Part shown: positions 16,828-26,387 of the stretch, in pieces
Layout: the number at the start of each line of letters is the position of its first letter
How positions within the stretch are numbered: position 1 is the first letter of the stretch
Source of the DNA: Mycolicibacterium flavescens
GTDB taxonomy: Bacteria > Actinomycetota > Actinomycetes > Mycobacteriales > Mycobacteriaceae
NCBI GenBank assembly: GCA_900637135.1
Contig: LR134353.1
Coordinates: 248,001 to 312,000, forward strand
Direction of reading: 5' to 3'
Length of the DNA: 64,000 nt
Translations under genes and position numbers: made by a program
The notes under the pieces: model-generated
Told to the model about the DNA's origin: nothing
The model's input: the letters and a program-made list of their open reading frames with translations, nothing else
Database searches by the model: none

Positions 16828-18395
16828 GGGGTCGCCTCACCGTCCAGGGGTGGCAGAACCTCGTGCTGTCCCTGATGGGCGTGGTGGTCATCGCCGGCGC
16901 GATCGTGGGTGCGCTGCTGTTGAACCGGACCGACGAGGTCTCGCGCGAGCTGAACCTCGGTATCCAACCCGCCCGGGTGGCGGCGTATCAGTTGCAGGCG
17001 GCCCTTCGCGACCAGGAGACCGCTGTGCGCGGTTACGCGATCGCCGCCGATCTCCAATTCCTCGACCCCTACTTCGAGGGTCAGCAGGTCGAAAATGAGG
17101 CGGCGCGGCAGATCCGCGACGGAATCGGCCACCGGGAGAAGCTCATCGGCGACCTGGAAGCGATCGAGAAGGCCGCGGCCGAGTGGCGCTCGACGTACGC
17201 GGACCCGCTGATTGCCTCGGTGACACCCGGGATGCCGAAGGTTCTGGACGCCGCCACCGCCGAGCGGGGCAAACAAGGGTTCGACGCCCTGCGCGTGCTC
17301 TTCAACACCCAGAACCGCGACCTGTCACAGGCCCGTCAGGATGCGGTCGACGAGCTCGCCGCCGTGCAGACCTGGCGAGACACCCTGTTGATCGCGATCC
17401 TCGTGGCGTTCTTCGTCGCCGGCATCGTGCTGGCGGTCCTGGTGCGCAAGGCCGTCACCCGCCCCCTCGAGCAGCTCGCCGCCTCGTGCCGCAGGATCAC
17501 CGAGGGGAACTTCGACGAGAAGATCGCGGTGCGCGGCCCGCGTGACATTCAGGCGATCGCTGCGGATGTGGAGGACATGCGCCAACGCATCGTCGACGAG
17601 CTGGCCGCCTCGCGGTCGGCCAAAGAGCAACTCGGCGACCAAGCCCTGGAACTGCAACGGTCAAACGCCGAACTCGAACAGTTCGCCTATGTGGCTTCAC
17701 ACGACCTGCAGGAGCCGCTGCGCAAGGTGGCCTCGTTCTGCCAGCTGATCGAGAAGCGCTACGGCGACAAGCTCGACGAGCGCGGCGTCGAGTACATCCG
17801 CTTCGCCGTCGACGGCGCCAAACGCATGCAGGTGCTGATCAACGACCTGCTCACCTTCTCCCGCGTCGGCAGGCTCGGCTCGACCGAAGCCGACGTCGAC
17901 CTCGATGCCGTGCTGGCCGACGCGATCGACAACGTGTCGGCCTCGATCGAGGAATCCGGTGCGGAGGTGGTGCGCACCGGAGAGCCGCTGCCTACCGTCA
18001 AGGGCGACCCGACGCTGTTGACGATGCTGTGGCAGAACCTGATCGGCAATGCGGTGAAGTTCCGCCGGCCCGACGCCGCGCCGCGGATCGTCATCGACTG
18101 CACCGTCGGCGAGGGCACCCGCGAGGGCGCGTGGCTTTTCACCGTCACCGACAACGGGATCGGCATTCCCGAGGAGTTCGCCGAGAAGGTCTTCGTGATC
18201 TTCCAGCGCCTGCACGGCCGTGAGGTCTACACCGGAACGGGTATCGGCCTGGCGCTGTGCAAGAAGATCGTCGAGCACCACGGCGGTAACATCTGGATCG
18301 ACACCGGCCACACCGAGGGCACCAGGTTCCGCTTCACCATTCCCTGCGTCGTTGACGAGCCCGTCGCGGCCGAAATGGAAGGATCAACTGTATGA
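16824..18395 (+). CDS. CHASE3-type sensor histidine kinase
   Basis: A 523-residue membrane sensor kinase. TM1 is at about 13-33; an extracytoplasmic helical sensor with the CHASE3 hallmark RDQETAVRGYAIAAD (about 66-80) follows; TM2 is at about 190-212; a HAMP segment (KAVTRPLEQLAASCRRITEG) leads into the HisKA domain with His293 in ASHDLQEPLRKV. The ATPase has the N box NLIGNAVKFRRP, the G1 box TDNGIGIPEEF and GTGIGLALCKK. This H-box form is shared with phytochrome-like kinases that signal to single-domain receivers. It overlaps both neighbours by 4 bp (ATGA). Confidence 0.9.
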   Translation: MRGRLTVQGWQNLVLSLMGVVVIAGAIVGALLLNRTDEVSRELNLGIQPARVAAYQLQAALRDQETAVRGYAIAADLQFLDPYFEGQQVENEAARQIRDGIGHREKLIGDLEAIEKAAAEWRSTYADPLIASVTPGMPKVLDAATAERGKQGFDALRVLFNTQNRDLSQARQDAVDELAAVQTWRDTLLIAILVAFFVAGIVLAVLVRKAVTRPLEQLAASCRRITEGNFDEKIAVRGPRDIQAIAADVEDMRQRIVDELAASRSAKEQLGDQALELQRSNAELEQFAYVASHDLQEPLRKVASFCQLIEKRYGDKLDERGVEYIRFAVDGAKRMQVLINDLLTFSRVGRLGSTEADVDLDAVLADAIDNVSASIEESGAEVVRTGEPLPTVKGDPTLLTMLWQNLIGNAVKFRRPDAAPRIVIDCTVGEGTREGAWLFTVTDNGIGIPEEFAEKVFVIFQRLHGREVYTGTGIGLALCKKIVEHHGGNIWIDTGHTEGTRFRFTIPCVVDEPVAAEMEGSTV

Positions 18396-18832
18396 CACTG
18401 GACGGCCGGGCGATCGACGTGCTGCTCGTCGAGGACGACCCGGGTGACGAGCTGATCACCCGAGAAGCATTCGAGCACAACAAGATCAAGAACACCTTGC
18501 ACGTCGCGCACGACGGCGAGGAGGGACTCGACTTCCTCTACCGCCGAGGCAAGTACGCCGACGCGCCGCGGCCCGACCTGATCCTGCTCGACCTGAACCT
18601 GCCGAAATACGACGGCAGGCAGTTGCTCGAGCAGATCAAGTCCGACGCCGAGCTCAGCCATATCCCCGTGGTGGTGCTCACCACATCATCGGCGGAGGAA
18701 GACATCCTGCGCAGCTACAAACTGCACGCCAACGCGTATGTCACCAAGCCCGTCGATCTCGATCAGTTCATGAACGCCGTCCGCCAGATCGACGAGTTCT
18801 TCGTTCAGGTGGTTCGGCTGCCCAATTCCTGA
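18392..18832 (+). CDS. Single-domain response regulator (Rcp1/CheY-like)
   Basis: A 146-residue stand-alone receiver. The acidic pair is VEDDPGDE, the phospho-acceptor Asp67 lies in LLDLNLPKYDG, followed by VVVLTTSS and the conserved lysine in AYVTKPVDLDQF. The insertion FLYRRGKYADAPRP is typical of Rcp1-type regulators paired with phytochrome-like kinases. There is no output domain, so it probably relays or competes for phosphate. The 3' end overlaps the convergent ATPase gene by 28 bp. Confidence 0.9.
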   Translation: MTLDGRAIDVLLVEDDPGDELITREAFEHNKIKNTLHVAHDGEEGLDFLYRRGKYADAPRPDLILLDLNLPKYDGRQLLEQIKSDAELSHIPVVVLTTSSAEEDILRSYKLHANAYVTKPVDLDQFMNAVRQIDEFFVQVVRLPNS

Positions 18833-19299
18833 CCGCCGCGTTCGTCGTCGGTCACGTCGAAGTCGATGCGCACGGTCGTGCCCGACGTCGATTTCATGAC
18901 CTCCACACCGTTGCCGACCGCGCGGATGATCGGAAGGCCGCGCCCGCGGGTCGTCGGCTCCGTGCTCGGGGTCCGCCACTGCCCGTGATCTGAAACACAG
19001 ACCACGATCCGCGCGTCCTCGACAGTCGCCTCGACCACCATCTCTCCCTCGGGGGAGTCCTGGTAAGCATGCTCGACGCAGTTGGTGGCGGCCTCGTTGA
19101 CCGCGAGCACGATGTCGGCGCTCACGTCGTCGGGCACGCCGATCGGTTCCATCCACCCGACCAAACTGCGGCGAATCTGTGCCAGTCGATCCGCGGTGGC
19201 CGGAACCTCGATCCTCAGAGGGTCTGCCGGCCGCAGACGCACATCGATCACCACGCCCGTGGTTGTACCCCGCTTGCCCCGATTCCTCACGTATGTCAC
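18805..19299 (-). CDS. RsbW-like ATP-binding anti-sigma/switch kinase
   Basis: A 164-residue GHKL ATPase of the HATPase_c_2 type. It shows the N box in VLAVNEAATNCVEHAYQ, the G1 box in VSDHGQWRTP and the G2 box TTRGRGLPIIRAVGNGVEV, then a GTTVRIDF strand, as in RsbW/SpoIIAB anti-sigma factors that phosphorylate anti-anti-sigma proteins. The first 20 residues are weakly conserved; the GTG at 19254 is an alternative start. Neither a sigma factor nor a STAS protein is encoded nearby. Facing the phosphatase/kinase operon, it probably belongs to the same pathway. Confidence 0.75.
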   Translation of the reverse strand: MTYVRNRGKRGTTTGVVIDVRLRPADPLRIEVPATADRLAQIRRSLVGWMEPIGVPDDVSADIVLAVNEAATNCVEHAYQDSPEGEMVVEATVEDARIVVCVSDHGQWRTPSTEPTTRGRGLPIIRAVGNGVEVMKSTSGTTVRIDFDVTDDERGGQELGSRTT

Positions 19300-19387
19300 G
19301 CATACGCTTGGGTCTCAAAACAATAGCGAGGCGCAGATCACACACGAGGACGACGAAAGGCGAGCGCGCCGCGCGTACCGGTGGTCG

Positions 19388-19759
19388 TCAGCCGTAGAAG
19401 ATCACCTGATAGTCGGGTGTCCACGCACCCTGTTTGCAGCTCAGCGGGATGCCGTCGGGGGTCTGGGCCACTCCGGTCGCATCGCCGCACGGCAGACGGT
19501 TGGTGCGGACGCCGACCAGCGGCGGCGACGAGACCCAGGTGCTGCGCGAGTTGCACGCCAGCGTGTTGCCCGAGGCGTCGATCCCGAAGTTGTAGCGGGT
19601 GTTCTGCACGCAGTGCGTGCCCTCCACCGCGCTCCGGTCGACGTAGGGAACACAGTCGGCGCCGTCGCAGTAGCCGGGGGATGCCGGCGCATTCGCGGCG
19701 GTCATCAGCGGTGCGGCGACGAATCCGCACGCGAGCGCAGCTGCAGCCATGAGCCTCAT
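19388..19759 (-). CDS. Small secreted cysteine-containing protein
   Basis: A 123-residue protein with a Sec signal peptide (MRLMAAAALACGFVAAPLMTAANA, cleavage likely after ANA near residue 24). The mature part has six cysteines (YCDGADC, HCVQNT, LACNSR, LPCGD, LSCKQG), suggesting disulfides outside the membrane. It is rich in small and polar residues and shows no enzyme motif. It resembles anonymous secreted mycobacterial proteins; function unknown. It is divergent from the DUF732 gene (57 bp between the starts). Confidence 0.65.
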   Translation of the reverse strand: MRLMAAAALACGFVAAPLMTAANAPASPGYCDGADCVPYVDRSAVEGTHCVQNTRYNFGIDASGNTLACNSRSTWVSSPPLVGVRTNRLPCGDATGVAQTPDGIPLSCKQGAWTPDYQVIFYG

Positions 19760-19816
19760 AGGTGGCTAGCCTAAGTGCCCCGCATCGACGGTGGACACGG
19801 AATAGGCTCTTAAGCC

Positions 19817-20155
19817 ATGAAGCCGGTGTTGGTTACCCTGGTCGCCGCGGCGGGCGCGGCTGCGTTGATCTCCGCTCCGACGGCCAACGCCGATGCGGTC
19901 GCGTATCTGGTCAACGTGCACGTGCGTCCGGGATACAACTTCCCCAACGCCGACGCCGCCATCGGCTACGGCAGGACGATCTGCGACCGGGTGGCGGGCA
20001 AGATGAGCTACGGCCAGCTGGTGGACCAGGTGACCGCCGACTTCCACACGACCGACAAGTATCAGGGCGCTTACCTGATCAACCAGGCGGTCAACGAGCT
20101 GTGCCCGGCGCAGATCTGGCAGTTGCGCCAATCGGCCGCCGGCTACACCGGATGA
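19817..20155 (+). CDS. DUF732-family secreted protein
   Basis: A 112-residue secreted protein. The signal peptide ends ISAPTANA near residue 25. The mature part fits DUF732: a YLVNVHVRPGYNF start, GYGRTICDRVAGKMSYGQLVDQV in the centre and NQAVNELCPAQ near the end, with two cysteines placed to form a disulfide. DUF732 proteins are numerous in mycobacteria and their role is unknown. A GC-rich hairpin follows the stop. Confidence 0.75.
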   Translation: MKPVLVTLVAAAGAAALISAPTANADAVAYLVNVHVRPGYNFPNADAAIGYGRTICDRVAGKMSYGQLVDQVTADFHTTDKYQGAYLINQAVNELCPAQIWQLRQSAAGYTG

Positions 20156-20160
20156 AAAGC

Positions 20161-20187
20161 GGCGGCGCCCCTTGTCGGGACGCCGCC
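20161..20187. terminator. Bidirectional hairpin terminator candidate
   Basis: The stem GGCGGCG (20161-20167) pairs with CGCCGCC (20181-20187), extended inside by CCC/GGG with one bulged A. The flanks are AAAAGC on the left and TTCTCT on the right, so read on the minus strand the stem is followed by GCTTTT. It lies between the convergent DUF732 and lpqH genes and fits the end of the lpqH transcript best. Confidence 0.6.
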
Positions 20188-20210
20188 TTCTCTCACGCTC
20201 GATGATTGCC

Positions 20211-20675
20211 CTACGGGCAGGTGACTTCGATCTCGAAGGGCTTGTTGACCGGCTGCAACGGGTTGGCCATGTCGACGCCCGTGGCGGTGCCGCTGATCTT
20301 GTACGTCTTGCCGTCCTTCTCGGCCTTGGCCTCGCCCTGGCCGGCTCCACTCTGGTAGCCCAGCGTCACGCCGTTGACGTTGCCCAGGCCGACCGACTGC
20401 ACCGTCGGTTCGTCGCCGGAGCTGACGACGGCGCCGATGCCGGTGGTGGCGTCGCCGATCGCGATGTTGGTGTTCCCGCCCATGTCGCTGCACACGACGG
20501 TGCCCTGGACGGCCTGATCCTGACCGTCGATCGTGACGGTGGTCTTGCCCTCGGCCGAAGCGGCCGTCGATGTCTCACCCGAGGTTTCAGACTTCTTCTC
20601 ACCCGAGGAACAGCCGGATAGACCTGCGATGACGATCGCCGCGCCGCCGACGGCGACCAGTAACCCACGCTTCAC
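20211..20675 (-). CDS. lpqH: LpqH (19-kDa antigen) family lipoprotein
   Basis: A 154-residue lipoprotein of the 19-kDa antigen family. The signal peptide ends with the lipobox GLSGC at residue 22. A Ser/Thr-rich linker follows ([13 protein letters not shown], a likely O-mannosylation zone), then the beta-sandwich domain with the paired cysteines [10 protein letters not shown] and IEVTCP at the C-terminus. LpqH proteins are abundant surface lipoproteins and TLR2 agonists; their physiological role is unsettled. GTG start at 20675 with AAGGAGA upstream. A second, divergent paralogue lies 120 bp upstream. Confidence 0.85.
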   Translation of the reverse strand: MKRGLLVAVGGAAIVIAGLSGCSSGEKKSETSGETSTAASAEGKTTVTIDGQDQAVQGTVVCSDMGGNTNIAIGDATTGIGAVVSSGDEPTVQSVGLGNVNGVTLGYQSGAGQGEAKAEKDGKTYKISGTATGVDMANPLQPVNKPFEIEVTCP

Positions 20676-20794
20676 CCTGTTCTCCTTTGTGTGTGTGACC
20701 CGTCAAGATCGGATCATCCGAAAGCAGTATGGGTTCGCGGGAAACCGGCCCACAGCGTTTCTGGCAAAAATTGATCATCCGCTCCAGCGCCTGC

Positions 20795-22542
<1,748 letters not shown>

Positions 22543-22551
22543 CACTTCTGG

Positions 22552-22617
22552 CGCGAACGTGGGTTACCCGCACGCTGTCGGGTGTCGGAGCGTGCATCAA
22601 CGCCACACTCGGCGGGA
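22552..22617. repeat. Palindromic intergenic repeat, family B copy 2
   Basis: Begins CGCGAACGTGGGTTACCCGC and ends CGCCACACTCGGCGGG, the inverse orientation of the copy at 6115-6180. Inner arms GCACGC and GCGTGC are kept. It starts 10 bp after the tgt stop and fills the gap to the next gene in the same direction. Confidence 0.75.
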
Positions 22618-22630
22618 TAGCGTCTAGCGC

Positions 22631-23836
22631 ATGCGCATTCTGCTGATCGGCGCCGGCGGTGTGGGCGCGGCGTTCTGCTCGATCGCGACGCGGCGCGACT
22701 TCTTCGACACGGTCGTGGTCGCCGACAACGACGAGGACCGGGCCCGGCGGGCCGCCGACGCGGCGGGCGATGCGAGGTTCGTCTCCGCGCGGGTCGACGC
22801 CACCTCCGCCGACGCCGTCGCCGACCTGGTCCGAACCCACCGGATCACCCATGTGATGAACGCGGTCGATCCGCGATTCGTGATGCCGATCTTCGACGGC
22901 GCGCTGGCCGGCGGCGCCGACTACCTCGACATGGCGATGAGCCTGTCGCGGCGCCACCCCGAACAGCCCTACGCGCTCACCGGGGTCGAGCTGGGCGACG
23001 AGCAGTTCGCCGCCGAGGAGCGCTGGCGCGACGCCGGTCGGCTGGCATTGGTGGGCATCGGTGTCGAGCCCGGGCTGTCGGACGTGTTCGCGCGCTACGC
23101 CGCTGATCACCTGTTCGCCGAGATCGACGAACTCGGTACCCGCGACGGCTCGAACCTGACCGTCGACGGTTACGACTTGGCCCCGTCGTTCTCGATCTGG
23201 ACCACCATCGAGGAGTGCCTCAACCCGCCGGTGATCTGGGAGGCCGACCGGGGCTGGTTCACCACCGAACCCTTCAGCGAGCCAGAGGTTTTCGACTTTC
23301 CCGACGGTATCGGCCCGGTCGAGTGCGTGAACGTCGAGCACGAGGAGGTGTTGTTGATGCCGCGCTGGGTCAAATGCAAACGCGCGACGTTCAAGTACGG
23401 GCTCGGAAACGAATTCATCGACGTCCTCAAAACGCTGCACAAGCTCGGGCTCGACCGCACCGAGAAGGTGACGGTCGGCGGCGTCGAGGTGAGCCCCCGC
23501 GACGTGGTGGCCGCATGCCTGCCCAATCCCGCCACCCTCGGGCCGAAGATGCGCGGAAAGACCTGCGCCGGGCTGTGGGTGACGGGAACCGGCAAGGATG
23601 GCAACCCCCGCTCCACCTACCTGTACCACGTCGTCGACAACGAATGGTCGATGGCCGAATACGGGCATCAGTGCGTGGTCTGGCAGACGGCGATCAATCC
23701 GGTTGTCGCGCTTGAGCTTCTGGCCAACGGCACCTGGAGCGGCAGCGGTGTTCTCGGCCCCGAGGCCTTCGATGCGGTGCCGTTCCTGGATCTGTTGACG
23801 GCCTACGGCTCAGCGTGGGGCCAGCACGAGCTGTAG
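22631..23836 (+). CDS. Saccharopine dehydrogenase-like NAD(P) oxidoreductase
   Basis: A 401-residue protein of the saccharopine dehydrogenase / carboxynorspermidine synthase superfamily. It opens with a Rossmann motif (ILLIGAGGVGAAFC), has VADNDEDRARR for cofactor ribose binding, MNAVDPRFVMPIFDGAL, ALVGIGVEPGLSDVFARYAADHLF, and a mixed catalytic domain to the C-terminus. Relatives act on lysine, saccharopine or spermidine precursors; the exact substrate cannot be told. It is flanked on both sides by copies of repeat family B. Confidence 0.8.
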   Translation: MRILLIGAGGVGAAFCSIATRRDFFDTVVVADNDEDRARRAADAAGDARFVSARVDATSADAVADLVRTHRITHVMNAVDPRFVMPIFDGALAGGADYLDMAMSLSRRHPEQPYALTGVELGDEQFAAEERWRDAGRLALVGIGVEPGLSDVFARYAADHLFAEIDELGTRDGSNLTVDGYDLAPSFSIWTTIEECLNPPVIWEADRGWFTTEPFSEPEVFDFPDGIGPVECVNVEHEEVLLMPRWVKCKRATFKYGLGNEFIDVLKTLHKLGLDRTEKVTVGGVEVSPRDVVAACLPNPATLGPKMRGKTCAGLWVTGTGKDGNPRSTYLYHVVDNEWSMAEYGHQCVVWQTAINPVVALELLANGTWSGSGVLGPEAFDAVPFLDLLTAYGSAWGQHEL

Positions 23837-23902
23837 CGCGAACGTGGGTTACCCGCACGCGTCGAGGCCGGTAGGCGTGTGTCGATCCCACACTCGGCGC
23901 GG
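23837..23902. repeat. Palindromic intergenic repeat, family B copy 3
   Basis: It starts one base after the TAG of the upstream gene: GCGCGAACGTGGGTTACCCG at the left and CCCACACTCGGCGCGG at the right end. Same orientation as copy 2. The centre differs in sequence, but inner complementary arms are preserved. The next start codon is 13 bp downstream. Confidence 0.75.
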
Positions 23903-23914
23903 TAGGTTCTCGCC

Positions 23915-25231
23915 ATGCCGATCGAGCTCACCGCCGAGCAGGCCGCCGCGCGACTTGCGACCGACGACACCCTGGGCATACCGCTCGGCCCGGGCCAACC
24001 GCCAGCGTTCCTGCGCGCGCTGGGTGCACGCGACGACTGGACGAACCTTCGTGTCTACGGGGCGCTGCTGGCGGTCGGCACCGAACTGTTCGCCCGTCCC
24101 GGCGTGCGCTATCTGTCGGGTTTCTACGGTCCGCTCGAACGCGCACTGCGGGACTCGGGCGCCGATGTCGAGTTCGCGCCGGCCGACTTTCGCCGCTTCG
24201 GCCCGCTGCTCGAACGCCAGTCTCCGCGTGTGATGACGACCGTCGCCACACCGCCGGACGCCGACGGCTGGTGCTCGCTGGCCCTGCACGCCGGTGGCAC
24301 GGTCAACGAATTACACCGCGCCGGGGCCGATCCCGATCGCATACTGATCGTCGAGGCATCCGAGGCCTACCCGCGCACGTTCGGGCTCGGCGACGAGCAG
24401 CGCAATGCGCTGCACGTCGACGAGATCGACATCCTCGTGCACTCGGCCGACGCGCCGCTCACACTTCCGGGCGCGGCCCCCACCGAGGCCGATGTCGCGA
24501 TCGCGCAGCACGCCGTCGCCTTCATCCGGCCCGGCGCGACGTTGCAGACCGGAATCGGTTCGATCCCCAGCCGGATCGCGGCGTTGCTGGCCGAGGGCGA
24601 CGGCGGCGAATACGGTTTGCACAGCGAGATGTTCACCGACGGCTGTATGCAACTGCATCGTGCGGGAAAGGTCGCCAACACCGGCAAGGGCATCTACGAC
24701 GGTGTGAGCGTGACGACGTTCGCGTTCGGCTCGGCGGAGCTGTACACCTGGCTCGACGGCAATCACGACGTCGCGTTCCTGCCGGTGGAGATCGTCAACG
24801 CACCCGAGGTGATCGCCGCCAACCACGAGATGGTGTCCATCAACGGCGCGCTCGCGATCGACATCGGCGGCCAGGTCGTCGCCGACACCATCGACGGTAA
24901 CCAGTTCAGCGGCGTCGGCGGTGCAGAGGATTTCGTCGCAGGCACCGGTCTCGAGTTGTCCGACCGCTCGCTGATCTGTCTGCCCTCGACGTATGAGAAG
25001 AACGGGAAACTGCATTCGCGGATCGTGCCGTGGTTCGGGCCTGGCGCGGTGATCACCACGCCGCGACACCATGTCGACGTGATCGTCACCGAGTACGGCG
25101 CCGCGGAACTGGAGGGCGCGACCGTCCGCGAACGCGGTGAGGCGCTCGCCGCGATCGCGCATCCGCAGTTTCGCGACGACCTTCTCGCGGCGGCCGAACG
25201 GGCGTCCAAGGGGCGCTCGCCTGTCGTCTGA
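23915..25231 (+). CDS. Acetyl-CoA hydrolase/CoA-transferase family protein
   Basis: A 438-residue member of the acetyl-CoA hydrolase/transferase (Cat1, 4-hydroxybutyrate CoA-transferase) family. Indicators are LQTGIGSIPSRIAALL, GLHSEMFTDGCMQL, where the glutamate matches the catalytic residue that forms the CoA thioester, and the GGAEDFVAGT and ITTPRHHVDVIVTEYGAAEL blocks in the C-terminal domain. The protein moves CoA between carboxylic acids; partners are unknown. ATG at 23915. A hairpin separates it from the convergent gluQ. Confidence 0.87.
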   Translation: MPIELTAEQAAARLATDDTLGIPLGPGQPPAFLRALGARDDWTNLRVYGALLAVGTELFARPGVRYLSGFYGPLERALRDSGADVEFAPADFRRFGPLLERQSPRVMTTVATPPDADGWCSLALHAGGTVNELHRAGADPDRILIVEASEAYPRTFGLGDEQRNALHVDEIDILVHSADAPLTLPGAAPTEADVAIAQHAVAFIRPGATLQTGIGSIPSRIAALLAEGDGGEYGLHSEMFTDGCMQLHRAGKVANTGKGIYDGVSVTTFAFGSAELYTWLDGNHDVAFLPVEIVNAPEVIAANHEMVSINGALAIDIGGQVVADTIDGNQFSGVGGAEDFVAGTGLELSDRSLICLPSTYEKNGKLHSRIVPWFGPGAVITTPRHHVDVIVTEYGAAELEGATVRERGEALAAIAHPQFRDDLLAAAERASKGRSPVV

Positions 25232-25248
25232 CGCCCTTCCCCCCTCCC

Positions 25249-25309
25249 GCGAGCGACCGTGTCTGTCCCCGACACGCCGCACGGCGGCGTACCAAAAGCG
25301 GTCGCTCGC
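25249..25309. repeat. Palindromic intergenic element, family C
   Basis: The outer arms GCGAGCGACCG (25249-25259) and CGGTCGCTCGC (25299-25309) are perfect complements of 11 bp, with an inner hairpin GCCGC-ACG-GCGGC region near 25277-25289. It lies between the convergent CoA-transferase and gluQ genes and is a good bidirectional terminator candidate. A single copy in this window. Confidence 0.7.
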
Positions 25310-25316
25310 ACAGGAT

Positions 25317-26186
25317 CTAGTCGGGCCGATAGATCCACGGTGTGCGCGGAAGCGCGGCCGGATCGAACTCGGCGAGCATGCCCTCGACGTCGCGAGCCTG
25401 CCACCCGAGCGACTCGCTGATCTGGGCGAGCGCGCGCGGTACGCCGATCTCGGCCAGCGTCACCGCCCCGTCGCGTTTGGCCAACCGGGCGCCGTCCTCG
25501 TTGAGCACCAGTGCAACGTGGGCGTACACCGGCTCGGCGTAACCGAGCATCCGCGCCAGATACGCCTGCCGAGGCGACGAGGGCAGCAGGTCGTCCCCCC
25601 GCACCACCTGGTCGACACCCTGGGCCGCGTCGTCGACCACGACCGCGAGGTTGTAGGCCGGCACCCCGTCACCGCGGCGCACCACGAAGTCGTCGACGAT
25701 GCCGGTGTAGGCGCCGTGCAGCACATCGTGGACGGTGTGCACGATCGCGTCGGTGCGCAACCGGAGCGCGGGCGGGCGCCCTGTCTCGGCGCGTCGCGTC
25801 GCGCGCTGGGCGTCGGTGAGGTCGCGGCATGTGCCCGGGTAGGCCCCCTGCGGCGCGTGCGGCGCGCGCGGAGCTTGCGCGATATCCTTTCGGCTGCAAT
25901 AGCATTCGTAGAGCAGGCCACCGCCTTCCAATCCTGCGATCGCGTCGTCGTAACGCGAGCGGTGTTCGGACTGCCACTCCAGGACGTCCCACGTCAACCC
26001 GATCGCCGCCAAATCGGAAAGTTGGCGCCGCCCTACGTCGTCGAACGTGCGGTCGTCGAGGTCGTCGACGCGCATGACGAAGCGACGGCCGGTCGAGCGG
26101 GCGAACAACCACGCCAGGATCGCGGTGCGCAGGTTTCCGATGTGCAGGTCCGCCGAGGGGCTCGGGGCGAACCTGCCGGCGTTCAT
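25317..26186 (-). CDS. gluQ: Glutamyl-Q tRNA(Asp) synthetase
   Basis: A 289-residue truncated class I glutamyl-tRNA synthetase without an anticodon-binding domain. It has GRFAPSPSADLHIGNLRTAI (HIGH motif as HIGN), RVDDLDDR, CYCSRKDI, VVDDAAQGVDQVVRGDDLLPSS and RLAKRDGAVTL in place of KMSKS. GluQ-RS attaches glutamate to the cyclopentenediol of queuosine in tRNA-Asp, so it depends on Tgt activity; tgt is encoded at 21.3 kb. CYC residues near 96-98 belong to the family's zinc site. ATG at 26186. Confidence 0.9.
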   Translation of the reverse strand: MNAGRFAPSPSADLHIGNLRTAILAWLFARSTGRRFVMRVDDLDDRTFDDVGRRQLSDLAAIGLTWDVLEWQSEHRSRYDDAIAGLEGGGLLYECYCSRKDIAQAPRAPHAPQGAYPGTCRDLTDAQRATRRAETGRPPALRLRTDAIVHTVHDVLHGAYTGIVDDFVVRRGDGVPAYNLAVVVDDAAQGVDQVVRGDDLLPSSPRQAYLARMLGYAEPVYAHVALVLNEDGARLAKRDGAVTLAEIGVPRALAQISESLGWQARDVEGMLAEFDPAALPRTPWIYRPD

Positions 26187-26387
26187 GATCGCAATCTAAC
26201 CGGCGGGCGTCCGCCGCTGGGGTGTGTCACCCTCGGACTCCCTTCACACCGGTCATCTTTCGTGCAAAGCGGGTATCCCCCGCTGTGCGCTGGTAGTTTG
26301 CCTGTGCACCGAGAAACACGGCCCATCGCCGGCGCTCGCCGTGCAGGCGTCCCAGGGTCGTGCCCGACGGACGCTAGGAGGCCGCAC

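Noticed and set aside
22552..23902. Family B repeats as part of a CRISPR array
   Set aside because: Copies are separated by whole genes, are palindromic throughout, and no spacer pattern or cas gene is present.
26187..26387. Riboswitch or operator in the 201-bp space before the MFS gene
   Set aside because: Only a small GCGGG/CCCGC hairpin is visible; no known aptamer pattern and no ATTGT-NN-ACAAT palindrome were found.
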